The notes beneath the pieces are model-generated. The model worked only from the letters and a program-made list of their open reading frames with translations. It was not told where the DNA came from and did no database searches. Of a stretch of 64,000 bases of DNA, positions 1 through 12,118 are shown piece by piece. Positions within the stretch are counted from its first letter, which is position 1. Every line of letters starts with the position of its first letter. The stretch lies in assembly GCA_028641055.1 (NCBI GenBank), contig CM054057.1, positions 582,147,158-582,211,157 on the forward strand, read 5' to 3'. A program made the translations under genes and the position numbers. The DNA is from Alopecurus myosuroides. Lineage: Eukaryota > Streptophyta > Magnoliopsida > Poales > Poaceae.

Positions 1-603
1 CAATAATACAAAATATCATTGTGCTATAGGTGAAGTATTGATGCTTATGTGCATAATGTTTGTTGTTTGAATAATACAAATAGCTGCTTCTGATCATACA
101 TTCTTTTGAATATTTTCTTTATACATGTTCCCATTGTATCACATGTCAAATGCCAATGCTTCTGTGCATTTTTTACGTTGCTACAACAATACAAATTATG
201 TTGTATGGCATGTTTAAGTAACCTTGCTTCTGTACCATTTTTTCAGTGCAATAAAAATAAAAATATTTGCTTTCTATAATGCATGGTTTTGTATTTACAT
301 GTGAAGTAATCCTGGTTCTCTGTTTTCTTTTTGGTGCTATAATAATACAAAGTAGTAGCTTATGATCATACATGCTTCTCAATACCTTACTATTCAGTGT
401 TGCTCCCCTTTCAATGTAAATCTGTTGTTCCCAACAACCTCTTCATTAGTTCAACTTTTTTTTAATATGCAGGAGATGATCGAGCAACGCATGGTCTAGT
501 ACACATGCTTCTCGCATCAGAATTGAAGAAGGCTTATCCTACCTAGGTCCTCAACGAGAAATGAAGCATTTTTTCGACTTAGCTGGCATTGCTTGCTGGC
601 AAC
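1..603. other. AT-rich host or old repeat DNA left of the outer Copia
   Basis: No convincing gene. The stretch is AT-rich and holds loosely repeated blocks of 60-120 bp sharing words such as 'aataatacaaa' and 'catgcttct'. Similar words reappear at 15171-15600, on the other side of the outer Copia, as expected for one locus split by that insertion. A pyrimidine tract followed by AG near 473 could be a splice acceptor, but the sequence after it hits a stop within a few codons. Confidence 0.4.
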
Positions 604-734
604 TGTTGTGGAAATGGAAAAATGGCAACTAGCATTCACAGGGGGCCAAAGGCCAATACAAGTACATGTAGGTAAGTTGCAGGAAACCCCTTATACTACG
701 GGGAAATACAGAAAAGGACTATACATCTCTAACA
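604..734 (-). repeat. 3' LTR of the outer Copia
   Basis: A 131-bp direct repeat of 15040-15170. On the minus strand it starts TGTTAGAGATG and ends CCACAACA. It follows the polypurine tract GAGTTTGAGGGGGG (minus strand, about 735-748). Confidence 0.95.
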
Positions 735-746
735 CCCCCCTCAAAC

Positions 747-1268
747 TCATGGTGGGTCAACAACACTGAGTTTGGAGAGGAAGAATCCATGTTGCGCTCT
801 AGTTTGTGCCTTTGTGAACAAATCCGCCAACTGTAACTCAGAGGGCACATACTGAAGAGCGAGAATCTGATCCCGCACAGCAGCACGCACAAAGGAGGCA
901 TCCACACCGATGTGCTTGGTGAACTCATGCTTCACCGGGTCACGTGCAATGCTGATAGCACACGTACTGTCCGACAGTAGGGGATTCGGTGTAGTAATAG
1001 AAACACCAAAATCCTCTAGTAACCAGCGTAACCAAGTCACGTCATCAGTCAAAGCAGCCATCTCTCGCAACTCAGACTCTGCACTCGAACGAGAAACTGC
1101 AGTCTGTTTCTTTGTCTTCCAAGCAATGAGCGAACCACCAAGGAACAAACAGTAAGTAGAAAGAGACTGGCGATCCAAATGATCACTAGCCCATGTAGCA
1201 TCAGAGTAGGCCTGGAGCTGGAACGAGGAAAGAAAAGACGACGAGAGATCGTTCCACGAAGATATCAC
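747..1268 (-). pseudogene. Outer Copia RNase H domain (C-terminal end of pol)
   Basis: This is the ribonuclease H domain that would degrade the RNA strand during reverse transcription. Key segments seen are YSDATWASD (first catalytic Asp region), the SAESE block and SDSTCAISIA, all usual for Copia RNase H. The ORF is open from about 1225 to the stop at 747, just before the polypurine tract. It is in a different frame from the RT segment at 1289-1996. A TAA at 1289-1291, a TGA near 1272 and a frameshift around 1225-1240 separate the two, so the listed first Met lies in the wrong-frame linker rather than at a real start. Confidence 0.85.
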
Positions 1269-1288
1269 ATAACACGGATGAGGTGATT

Positions 1289-2667
1289 TTAGTGGACCGA
1301 TGTAGGAGCAGAAACAAACTGACTCAGAATATGGACATGATAGGAAATGTCTGGACGAGTGACAGCGAGATAGACAAGACTCCTAACAAGGTGTCGATAG
1401 CGTATGGGATCAGCAAGAGGCTCACCATCAGAGGCACGAAGACGAACGTTGAGCTCCATAGATGTCTCAGCCGTGCACTCATCACCGAAAGCGGCACGAG
1501 CAAGGAGATCCTGGATGTACTTTTGTTGGGAGATGTAGAAGCCATCATAGGTAGAAGAAAGCTCAATCCCAAGAAAGTAGCAGAGAGGACCAATATGAGA
1601 CATAAGAAACTGCTTGCGGAGATGGGCCTTAACAAAGGCAATATACTCAGAGTCGTCGCCAGTGATGATCATGTCATCAACATAGAGGAGGAGAAGAGTG
1701 CGGCCACGAGGAGAAGTGTGAACAAACAACGCTGGATCATGGTCACTGGGCGAGAAGCCAGCAGCAGTCACAACTGAGGCGAAACGCTCAAACCAGGCGC
1801 GAGGGGCTTGTTTAAGGCCATAGAGGGAGCGTCGAAGGCGACATACCATACCATCAGGAACGGAGTAGCCCGGTGGTGGCTGCATATAAACCTCCTCACG
1901 CAACTGACCATTGAGAAAGGCGTTCTGAACGTCAAGCTGATACACAGACCAATGACGAATAGAAGCCACAACAAGAAGAGTGCGAACAGTGGTCATGTGG
2001 CAACAGGAGCAAATGTCTCATCATAATCGCGTCCCTGCTCCTGCTGAAAGCTACGAGCCACAAGACGAGCTTTGTAATGCTCGAGAGAACCATGAGAGCG
2101 AGTCTTAATCTTATAGACCCACTTGCAAGTGATGGGACGAACACCAGGAGTAGGGGAAACCAGATCCCACGTGCCAGTGCGCTCAAGCGCGGCAATCTCC
2201 TCAGCCATCGCGAGCTGCCATTCAGGATTAGCCATGGCATCCCGATAGGAAGTGGGCTCAGCAATAGCTGAAAGACCGTACTGGGAAGGAGAATAGCGAC
2301 CAGGAGGATGTAACAAAGACCGTGTACGGAGGTGGTGAACAGGACTAGACGGGGGAGAGGGCGCTCCGGAAGTGGAAAGCACGTCGGAAGGATCATCCAC
2401 GGTACGTGGACGACGAGTGTAGTGGAGAGGAAAGGGAGAAATATGAGGGTGATGCACTGGAGGTGGAGAAGACGAGGGGGCCCGTGGGGAGGAGGGTGGG
2501 GAGGCAGTCGACGAGGTACTCGGAGAAGACGATGTCGTAGGTGTATCATGAACAGAAATACTCAGAGGTGATGGGGGAACATGAGACACAGAGGGAGGTG
2601 TATCAGGGAAAGTGAGAAAAGATATTTCAGTCACGAAGAAAGTGTTGGAACGTGTAGAGAAAAACAA
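1289..2667 (-). pseudogene. Outer Copia reverse transcriptase, broken by a frameshift
   Basis: The RT domain lies in two overlapping frames. The upstream part (2667-1993) begins just inside the solo-LTR junction with a Pro/Ser-rich linker and ends at the DETFAPVA motif. The downstream part (1996-1289) carries the QLDVQNAFLNG motif, SLYGLKQAPRAW and the catalytic YVDD. The break at about 1993-1998 looks like one missing base in the codon after PVA. A stop at 1289 ends the frame before RNase H. RT copies the element RNA inside virus-like particles; this copy is dead. Confidence 0.88.
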
Positions 2668-3967
2668 AAAAATTTCCTACGCAGTACTTCCAAGATCTAG
2701 CCGAGGGAGAAGGTCACGAGTATTACCACTAGACGCGCATGTGAGGATTATCGATGCAGCGCGCCGGGGCAGTGTAGTCCCACAATCCGATCCAGCCGAT
2801 CCAATACCGCGATCGTCGAAGTGCTGAACGTACAACACCTCTGCCAGTATCCACACGTACGAGGAGGAGCTCCGACGGCGGACTGCTAGGTCCGGTGCGA
2901 CGGCTGGACTGAGTGGGGCTAGGGTTCCCAACGCATGGGAGTGGACTAACATATCCACTGGGCAACCTGCGCCCCTCTTTATATAGCGAATGGTAGTGGT
3001 CTTCACAACACTTGTGGCCCATTCCCTCTGTGAGTCCGACTCACAAACTCAGTCCATTTCCGGTTCGGGTCCAACCCGACCAATACTTGCTCCCGCTCTT
3101 AAGTTTGCGACCCTGCAGGCTCATGGCGACTTGGACACGATTGGAGTCCGACTCCCAATCGATCAATCGGTAGCGGCTCCTAGCAGAACGTGCCGATTCC
3201 CAAGTCCCATTGAGTCATGACGACATACCTTCAATGTGACATTCATCTTAGTCCCTTTTGCCTCACGATATACCTTGTCGAACTATAGGCGATTTATCGT
3301 CATCCCTTAATAGCTCAACTCTCTTCTCGGTCCGTGATATATGATTCATCCGACTAACTCTTAGTCAACAGACACAGTTAACACTTAACTGAGTCGCGCA
3401 TGGCCATGCTTCCTGAACCATATCACTCGAGAGGGCCCAGAAAATATCTCTCCATTCGGAGGGGCAAAATCCCATCTTGATTATCCACATCACGCAGCTT
3501 GCTTCTCATTCGACCCGAACTCTGCTTTTATAACTGCCTTGTCACAGAACAGCGTTTGACAGAACCTAAGTCAGTGATCCAGAACTCGGATTGTGCGACA
3601 ACCTCAGGTCTAAGGATTACATTGATTGAGACATGCAAATGACGACTTGCTCGTTGCATCTCAATATGGGTCAGTCCGACTTGCTAAACTCTTTAGCCAA
3701 GTCTGTGAACGTTGGAATGGCATCACCATGCCCATGACAAGTGGAACCGTGTCATCAGCCAACACTCACATTAGTCTATGGTGTGTGTCCAGCACAACCT
3801 TAATGACCAAGGACAATCTAGTATGAACAACATGAATATATAGTTCCACAATCGAATCACATATTCAATGACATATATCAGATGTTCAAAACAAGGACGA
3901 CTTAATAACTTTATGAATACATTGGGAATACATCATACATGATTGCCTCTAGGGCATATTCCCAACA
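2643..3967 (-). repeat. Solo LTR of the Angela/BARE-like Copia family (reverse orientation)
   Basis: A 1325-bp sequence that, read on the minus strand, is homologous along its length to the LTRs at 6785-8119 and 13461-14799, with more substitutions. It is flanked by a perfect 5-bp TSD, GAAAG (2638-2642 and 3968-3972). No internal retrotransposon sequence is attached, so it is the product of unequal recombination between two LTRs. It separates the integrase and RT parts of the outer Copia. Confidence 0.95.
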
Positions 3968-5470
3968 GAAAGTCGAGAAGGAAGGACGAGGGTAGTATGG
4001 GCGAGACTCATCAAAAGTCACATCTCGGGAAATGCGCATCCGGCGACCAACAGGATCCCAAAAACGATAACCCTTATACTCATCACTGTATCCAAGAAAG
4101 ACACACTCAACCGACTGAGCAATGAGCTTGGTGCGTTCGCGTGGAGCAAAGAGAACATAGCAGACGCAACCAAAGAGACGAAGAGAGGAATAGTCAGGAG
4201 AACGACCGAGAAGACGCTCCATAGGGATACCTCCCTGCAAGGCAGCTGAAGGCTGGATGTTTATGAGATAGGTGGATGCAGAAACAGCCTCAGCCCAGAA
4301 ATGGGGTGGAAAAGAGGCGACGATCATCATCGCACGAGCTGTCTCAAGGAGATGGCGATGCTTGCGCTCAGCAACGCCATTCTGAGCATGGGCACCAGGA
4401 CAAGAGAATTGAGCAAGAGTACCCTGCTCAGAAAGAAAACCACGCAACATCTGGGAGATATATTGTCCAGCCGAATCAGCACGAAAAATTCGAATGGGCG
4501 TGGAAAACTGGGTGTGAACTATAGCGGCAAAACGCTTATATATAGAGAGAACCTCGCTGCGAGATTTCATAAAATAAAGCCAAGTGTAGCGAGAGAAATC
4601 ATCAATAAAAATAACATAGTAGCGATGACCTCCTTTCGAATCAAAGGGAGCAGGAACCCATACATCAGAATGAACTAAGTCGAAAGGACGCTGAGATACT
4701 GACTCACTGGTAGGATACGGTAATTGAGTCTGGTTTCCAAGTCTAAAACCCTGACACTGAAGCGAGACATCTCCTGAGACAGGCCCTAGAAGACCCCGAC
4801 GAACCAAACAAGATAGGCGAGAACCACAAATGTGACCAAGTCGATGATGCCACTTCTGAAAAGAAGCGGAAGCAGAAGCAACAAGAACATGTGAGCCAGT
4901 CGGTGCAGGTGCGACAGAAGGAACACGAAGCCACTCTAGCTCCCAAAGGCCTGGAGAGTCATGGTGCCGAGGGCCAGCCCCAACCAGAACCTTGGTATGA
5001 GGATCCTGGACAGAGTAAGAATCAACGTCAAGAATAACACGGCAACCGGAATCAGTAAGTTGAGCAGCGGAAAACAAGTTCATTGTGAGACGAGGGACAT
5101 GAGACACATCCGGAACAAAGAAAGAAGAAGTGGAAAGAGTGCCACGACTAGCAACAGGAAGAGGTGTATCATCAGCAGTGAGAACATTGACAGGAAAATC
5201 GAGAGATCGAAGTGAGGACAAGACAGAGGAATCAGAAGACATATGAAAGGAAGCTCCAGAGTCCAGAACCCACGAAGATATACCTGACTGTGTGGACGGT
5301 GGTGGTCGCTCGGTGGTGGAAGCCGCAGTCACAGAAGCTACAGTACCCGTCGAAGTAGAGCTAGTGGAAGCCAGCAGACGCTTAAGCTGCGCAATATCCT
5401 GGTCCGTAAGCGAGAGAGTCGAAGAAGAAGCCCGATTCCCTGTAGACGAGCTATGGCCACTGTTGCGCAT
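3968..5470 (-). pseudogene. Outer Copia protease and integrase
   Basis: This open frame of about 500 codons begins just after the gag zinc knuckle. The aspartic protease motif [10 protein letters not shown] has its catalytic Asp near residue 70. The integrase N-terminal zinc-binding region has the H...H pair (WHHRLGH), but the second Cys of the usual CxxC is Phe (CQGF). The catalytic core has the first Asp in VHSDVW, the second in FRADSAGQY and the Glu in NGVAERKHR. The frame then runs about 19 codons into the solo LTR at 3967 and stops at 3911. Residues after the junction are not native. Protease would mature the polyprotein and integrase would insert the cDNA. Confidence 0.9.
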
Positions 5471-6468
5471 GTCCCTCTGCTTCTTGTGACAATTAGACTC
5501 TGGATGGCCTGGCTTCGAGCAGTAGCCGCAGACGATACGAGGGCGAGATCGGCCCTCTCCACCAGAAGCCCGAGCAGAAGAAGGGCAGCTGACCCCCCAT
5601 AGGTAGTGGGAAGTAGCGGCGGAGCACTGTGACGAACAATCTGCATAACAATAGCCCGAGTAGCGATCACTGAGGGAACCACAAGAAGACCAACACCTCG
5701 AAGACGTGTCTCCTCAGCACGAAGCTCTGAAAGTACCTTTGAGATAGGAACACGGCCCCGAGCAAGAAGGTTGGCACGCCGAGGCTCAAACTCGGAACGG
5801 AGACGAGACATGAACTCAAAGACACGCTGAAACTCCAAGTCTGATCTCATAGTCTGGCAGCACGGGCAGGTACCACAAACAACAGTGCGGAGAGAGTCAA
5901 GCTGACGCCAGATAGCAGCGCTCTGGGTGTAGAACTCGTCAATGGTGGAGTCACCCTGCTAAAGATCATGCTCCTGACGAACCACAGATAAGTAGAGAGC
6001 ATCTCCGGAGGGCTGATAACGCTGACGAAGGTAAGACCACATCTGAGCAGCAGTGGGAAGTCCCATAAAATCGGAAGCAAACTAAGGCAGAACACTGGAA
6101 GTGAAAACAGCCGCCACACGAGCATCATCATTACACCACTGAGTGTAGGCAGCCAGAGCATCCCGGTAGGTGGAAAGAGCAACGGAGTAATCTAATACCT
6201 GCTGATCATAGGCATCAACCGCTGCATCATCAAAAGATTTGTCTGCATCCTTGTCGGCCTGAGGAGCATCATCAGCAAGAACCGGTGGCGGCGGCGGTGG
6301 GACAGGAGCTACAGGAGCAACGGGGCAAGGCGGACATGAGACCTCGCCAGAGAGAACGCTCCAAAGCATGAGCCCGCGCAAATGAATGCGCACGTGGGCT
6401 GCAAATTCAGCATAATTTGTGCCATCAAAGATCACCGTGCACCAAGGTATAGCGACATAGCCTGACAT
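5338..6468 (-). pseudogene. Outer Copia gag, broken
   Basis: The capsid (gag) region starts at an ATG whose first base is at 6468, after the leader. A first frame (6468-6082) holds a Pro/Ala-rich stretch and stops at a TAG (6084-6082). The same frame continues, with another TAG near 5959, through the MRSDLEFQRVFEFM segment starting at 5850. Near the C6 run at about 5590-5597 the frame seems to change, and the zinc knuckle [14 protein letters not shown] (CX2CX4HX4C) near 5485-5530 is in the next frame, which runs into the protease. Two stops plus one frameshift make it non-functional. Confidence 0.85.
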
Positions 6469-6779
6469 AGCACCTTCTCTGTCCTTTTATTTTTTACAGG
6501 TCAACGCTCAACACCAGATCCAGATCGGATCGACCGTGGCTCAGTTCGATCCTTCCAGGGGTGCTATGGCAGCAGGAATCCACGGGCTGGGCCAGGGGCA
6601 CTGCGGCCAGCCACGGACGGAACCTGGACGGCGGCGGCCGTTGACGGTCGGTGCAGCCACGACGCGGCCACGATCGGCCGAGGGAGCTGCAGGACGAGCG
6701 AGTGGCGGCGGTGGAGGCCCGGGGACGCGGAATCCGGCGACGGTGACACGAGATCCGGCGGGGCCTACACAGGGACGAC
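6469..6779 (-). other. Outer Copia 5' leader, inner part
   Basis: GC-rich leader between the gag start and the insertion point of the nested element. The other part of the leader lies at 14805-15039. No gene is supported; the long ORFs here on both strands come from GC-rich composition. Confidence 0.7.
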
Positions 6780-6784
6780 GAGGC

Positions 6785-8119
6785 TGTTGGGAATATGCCC
6801 TAGAGGCAATCATGTATGATGTAATTCCCATTGTATTCATAAAGTTATTAAGTTGTCCTTGTTTTGAACATCTGATATATGTCATTGAATATGTGATTCG
6901 ATTGTGGAACTATATATTCATGTTGTTCATACTAGATTGTCCTTGGTCATTTAGGTTGTGTTGGACACACACCCTAGACTAATGTGAGTGTTGGCTGATG
7001 ACACGGTTCCACTTGTCATGGGCATGGTGATGCCATTCCAACGTTCACGGACTTGGCTAAAGAGTTTAGCAAGTCGGGCTGACCCACATTGAGATGCAAC
7101 GATCAAGTCGTCATTTGCATGTCTCAATCAATGTAATCCTTAGACCTGAGGTTGTCGCACAATCCGAGTTGTGGATCACCGACTTAGGTTCTGTCAAACG
7201 TTGTTCTGTGACAAGGCAACTATGAAGGCAGAGTTCAGGTCGAATGAGAAGCAAGCTGCGTGATGTGGATAATCAAGATGGGATTTTGCCCCTCCGAATG
7301 GAGAGATATTCTCTGGGCCCTCTCGAGTGATATGATTCAGGAAGCATGGCCATGCGTGACTCAGTTAAGTGTTAACTGTGTCGGTTGACTAAGAGTTAGT
7401 CAGATGAATCACATGTCACAGATCGAGAAGAGAGTTGAGCTATTTAAGGGATGACGATAAATCGCCTATAGCTCGACAAGGTATATCGTGAGGCAAAAGG
7501 GACTAAGATGAATATCACATTGAAAGGTATGTCGTCATGACTCAATGGTACTTGGGAGTCGGCACGTTCTGCTAGGAGCCGCTACCGATTGATCGATTGG
7601 GAGTTGGACTCCAATCGTGTCCAAGTCGCCATGAGCCTGCAGGGTCGCACACTTAAGAGCGGGAGCAAGTACTGATTGGGTTGGACCCGAGCCAGAAATG
7701 GACTGAGTTAGTGAGTCGGACTCACAGAGGGAATGGGCCACAAGTGTTGTGCAGCCCATTACCATACGCTATATAAAGAGGGGCGCAGGTTGCCCAGGGG
7801 GCACGTCAGTCCACTCTCCCATGCGTTGGAAACCCTAGCCCCACTCAGTCCAGCCGCCGCACCGGACCTAGCAGTCCGCCGTCGGAGCTCCTCCTCGTAC
7901 GTGTGGATACCGGCAGAGGTGCTGTACGTTCAGCACTTCGACGTTCGAGGGATTGGATCGGCCGGACCGGATCGGATCGTGGGACTGCACTGCCCCGACG
8001 CGCTGCATCGATAATCCGCACCTGCGCGTCTAGTGGTAATACTCGTGGCCTTCTACCTCGGCTAGATCTTGGAAGCATCACGTAGAAAAAGTTTTCGTTT
8101 ATCTCTACGCGTCCCAACA
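6785..8119 (+). repeat. 5' LTR of the nested Angela/BARE-like Copia
   Basis: A 1335-bp LTR with TG...CA ends. It holds the promoter; a TATA-like box is seen at 7770-7778. It is almost identical to 13461-14799, which has four extra bases near 14375. Confidence 0.96.
7770..7778 (+). promoter_or_regulatory. TATA box of the 5' LTR
   Basis: TATATAAAG follows 'ccattaccatacgc', with a GC-rich likely R region downstream. It is conserved in the 3' LTR at 14450-14458 and degraded in the reverse-oriented solo LTR. It fits the LTR promoter that makes genomic RNA. Confidence 0.7.
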
Positions 8120-9484
8120 GTGGTATCAGAGCGGTAGCTTCTGGTATTAGGCCCGAGATCCGTACATATGTGATATGTAGTTAGCGTTAGATGTGATCTA
8201 ATTGCTGTTTTGGTGGTCGGTCTATGAGATAGATCGGTTTTGTACAAGGTTGATTGGATCAATCGTACTCGGGGTTAATGGATGATCTGGTTTCCGTGAT
8301 CATACTGCTAAGGTCGTGGAACAACTTACCCCTACCGGTCGGTTTCCGCCATCGGGGTATACCGTGACACATAAATCCAGTTGTGGTGATCGAAGATCAA
8401 AGAGTTTGGTCGAATCGGAATACGGATCAGATTCGGGTAAAATCGTTTTATCCGATGAAGAAATCCATGATCGGAATGCATATGAGATATGCGTTTTCCG
8501 AAATCGTCGGGCGCTGCCCGCACCCACGAGGGGCGCTTCCCCTTCGATCCCCGCCCTGTCGTAGCGCCTTAGATGTCGTTGCGAGTTTCACAACGCCGGT
8601 AGATATCGTATCTATGCATAACTTGTTTTTTCAGGAAGTTGTGAATGGTATGGCTTATGTGCATGTGATGTGTGTAATCCATACATGATCTGCGTATCAT
8701 GTTTTTGTCAGCCGGCTGGAGCCTAGGTGCTGTCATTTTATTGTATACCGGCCTGCGTGTCGGATTCTCTATGTAAATTTGCATTTACTAGCTAGTGTAC
8801 CTTGTTGGAGAACCCGGAAGGCATGCAAGTCGATGTACAAGTCGGCTACATGGAGCAAGATGGCACGTGACAAGAGTTGGCACGAGTCGACTTGCAAGCT
8901 TCGTGGAGATGGAGATCACCATGAAGAGAGCCATACCATTTCACATTATAATTGCTTTATTTGTGTTATTGTTATGTCTCTATTTACCTCTATTTAGATA
9001 GTTGGTAGATTCTTTAAATCCTTCAAAGAAGGTCTAGTCGGTCGCCCCGCCAGTGCTGCACCATCACAAGTCGGACATTCTTGGTAGTGGGCTCATAAAA
9101 TTGAGGTGCTACCAATTCTTTCCGGTTAGGTGGGTTTGAGTCGGACTCTTACAAGCAGAAGCACTTGGTAATCTAGACGAGTCCATCACAACGGTTGTGG
9201 GGCTCGGGGCGAGGTAGGTTGGGAGCCGGGGCATGTGATGTCACCCAACTAACAGGAGTCGTATTGGATACGATTGGCAAGGTGTTGCCTACCTAGATCA
9301 CTTGACGGCTAGCAGTGATGCTAAAGCTCACTAGTCGGCTTGCTTATTTAGGGTCTTGAATCACTTAGCAACCATCGGAGGGATGTTGGTTCTAGTGGGA
9401 GCATAAGTATTAAAGCGTTTAATATGCCTGCTCTTTTATGAATACATGTCTTAAGTGTTTTTGCGTATTTTATGTTGTAGATCA
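8120..9484 (+). other. PBS and long untranslated leader of the nested Copia
   Basis: The PBS (8121-8132) matches the initiator tRNA-Met 3' end. It is followed by about 1.35 kb with no significant ORF. A long leader is usual in BARE/Angela elements and normally holds packaging and dimerisation signals. No particular structure was established here. Confidence 0.75.
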
Positions 9485-12118
9485 ATGGCACCTAGCAACC
9501 TTCCTCAGTTGTCCAATTTTGCGTTGAGGTCAATCCTAGAGAAAGATAAGCTTAATGGAACTAATTTCACCAACTGGTATCGTAATCTGAGGATAGTCCT
9601 CAAGCATGACAAGAAAGAACATGTTCTAGAAACTCCACTTCCAGATGAGCCTGATGATGATGCGACTGTCGCAGTCATAAATGCCTACCGTAAGACTAGA
9701 GATGAGTCTACGGAAATTAGCTGTCTTATGCTTGCACATATGGAACCGGACTTGCAGCAGCAGTTCGAGAATGTTGAGGCCTACGATATGATCGAAAGCC
9801 TCAAAAGTATGTTCCAGGCTCAAGCAAAGACTGAGAGGTATCAAGTCTCTCAAGCTTTGCTTGGCTGTAAGCTGAAAGACGGCGATCCACTGAGTCCGCA
9901 TGTAATCAAGATGATTGGTTACATACTGTCTCTGGATCGGCTGGGCTTCCCCATTAACGAAGAGTTCGCTACTGATATAATTCTGAACTCTCTTCCTAGT
10001 GCGTATGGTCCGTTCATCTCGAACTACCATATGCATGGTATGGATAAGAGTATCACTGAATTACATGGGATGCTCAAAACGGCAGAGGCTGATATCAAGA
10101 AAGGAACCAGTCAAGTGTTGATGGTGCAGAATAAGGCTAAGTTCAAGAAGAGTTCTTGGACTAAGAAGAAGAAGGATAAGTCAGGAGGTAGCGCCCATGG
10201 CCCTGTCCAGAGTGCTCCCTCAAAGACTAAGCCTTCTCCTACAGCCGGAGCCAATTGCTTCTATTGCAAGCAAGATGGCCACTGGAAGAGGAACTGCACC
10301 AAGTATTTGGCTGACAGAGCCAAGAGTGGAGGTGTGACTTCCAACTCAGGTACGCTTGTGTGCAATGTTATAGACATTTATCTTGCTGATGCGCCTAATA
10401 GTTCTTGGGTATATGATGCCGGATCAGTTATTCACATATGCAACTCGTTGCAGGGACTGGTAAGAACTAGAAGCGTGGCAAGAGGAGAGGTTGATATTCG
10501 GGTCGGCAACAAGGCGAGAGTCACTGCGTCGGAAGTCGACACGATGCAACTTCATTTACCTTCAGGATTTATTTTGGAACTAAATAATTGTTATTATGTT
10601 CCAGCGCTTAGTCGAAACATTATTTCCGCCTCATGTTTGATGAGACAAGGTTATGAGTCGAATATTAAGAATAATGGTTGTTCTTTATATTTGAAAGATA
10701 TGTTTCATGGCTTTGCACCCGTTCAGAACGGGTTATTTATTTTAAATCTTGATAGTGAATCGGTCTATAACATAAATGTTAAAAGGTTGAAACCAAATGA
10801 TCTGAATATGACTTACTTTTGGCATTGTCGGCTTGGTCATATAAGTTGGAAGCGCATGAAGAAGCTCCATGATGATGGACTTCTAACTTCGTTTGACTTA
10901 GAGTCATTTGAGACATGCGAATCATGCCTACTAGGCAAGATGACCAAGACACCTTTTGCAAGGAGTTGTGAAAGGGCGTCCGACTTGTTGGAACTAATAC
11001 ATAGTGATGTATGTGGACCAATAAGCACGACAGCTAGAGGTGGTTATGAGTACTTCATTACCTTCACTGATGATTTGAGTAGGTATGGATATATCTATTT
11101 GATGAAACACAAGTCGGAAGCCTTTGAAAAGTTCAAGGAATTCCAGAATGAGGTACAAAATCAACTCGGCAAGAAAATAAAGTTTCTACGGTCGGACCGT
11201 GGAGGCGAGTACATGAGCCATGAGTTTGATGACCATCTAAAGAGTTGTGGAATAGTTCCTCAACTCACTCCGCCGGGTACACCACAGAGAAACGGTGTAT
11301 CGGAACGGAGAAATCGGACCTTGTTGGACATGGTACGATCAATGATGAGTCGGACAGATCTACCTTTATCATTTTGGGGTTATTGTCTAGAAACTGCAGC
11401 TTTCACACTAAACAGAGTACCATCAAAGTCAGTAGAGAAGACACCACATGAGATGTGGACTGGTAAAAAGCCAAGTTTGTCTTTTCTTAAGATTTGGGGT
11501 TGTGAAGCTTTTGTCAAGCGACTTCCGTCGGACAAGCTCACGCCCAAGTCGGATAAGTGTATTTTCGTGGGGTATCCGAGGGAAACCTTGGGGTACTACT
11601 TCTACAACCGGGAAGAGGGCAAAGTGTTTGTCGCTCGGAATGGTGTCTTCCTTGAGAAAGAGTTTCTCAGTCGGGAAGTCAGTGGGAGCACGGTGCAGCT
11701 CGAAGAAATTCGAGAGGAACCAGCTAGGGGCGAGTCGGCAATGGCCTTGGAGGCTGAGCCGGTCGTGGTACCTACACCGGTTACAGCACCTGAACCTCGG
11801 AGATCTGCCAGATTACAGAGTGCTCGAGATGTTTTACTGTTAGACAGTAATGAGCCGGCAACTTATTCGGAAGCGATGGTGGGATCTGATTCCGAGTCAT
11901 GGCTTGGAGCCATGAGATCCGAGTTAAAGTCCATGGATGAAAACCAAGTTTGGAATTTGGTTGATCTGCCTGACGGTGCAAGACCCGTCGAGTGCAAATG
12001 GGTCTTTAAGAAGAAAATTGATATGGATGGAAATATTTCCGTCTATAAAGCACGACTTGTCGCAAAGGGGTTCCGACAGGTTCAAGGAGTTGACTACGAC
12101 GAGACTTTCTCGCCGTAG
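9485..12118 (+). pseudogene. Nested Copia gag, protease, integrase and start of RT (frame broken at its end)
   Basis: I chose the ATG at 9485 (MAPSNLPQ) because it opens the capsid homology; the upstream in-frame ATG at 9455 lies in leader sequence. The frame is 877 codons. The gag zinc knuckle is C258-x2-C261-x4-H266-x4-C271. The protease active site is D311-A-G, where Copia proteases usually have D-T/S-G. The integrase zinc-binding segment starts at H447. The catalytic triad is D508, D571 and E607, with exactly 35 residues between the last two. RT begins near residue 830 and the frame ends at TAG (12116-12118) right after DETFSP, because one base seems to be missing from the Pro codon. Otherwise intact. 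Confidence 0.93.

Noticed and set aside
8121..8135. tRNA gene
   Set aside because: TGGTATCAGAGC is the primer-binding site complementary to initiator tRNA-Met; no tRNA cloverleaf is present here or at 15028, 30609 or 57624.
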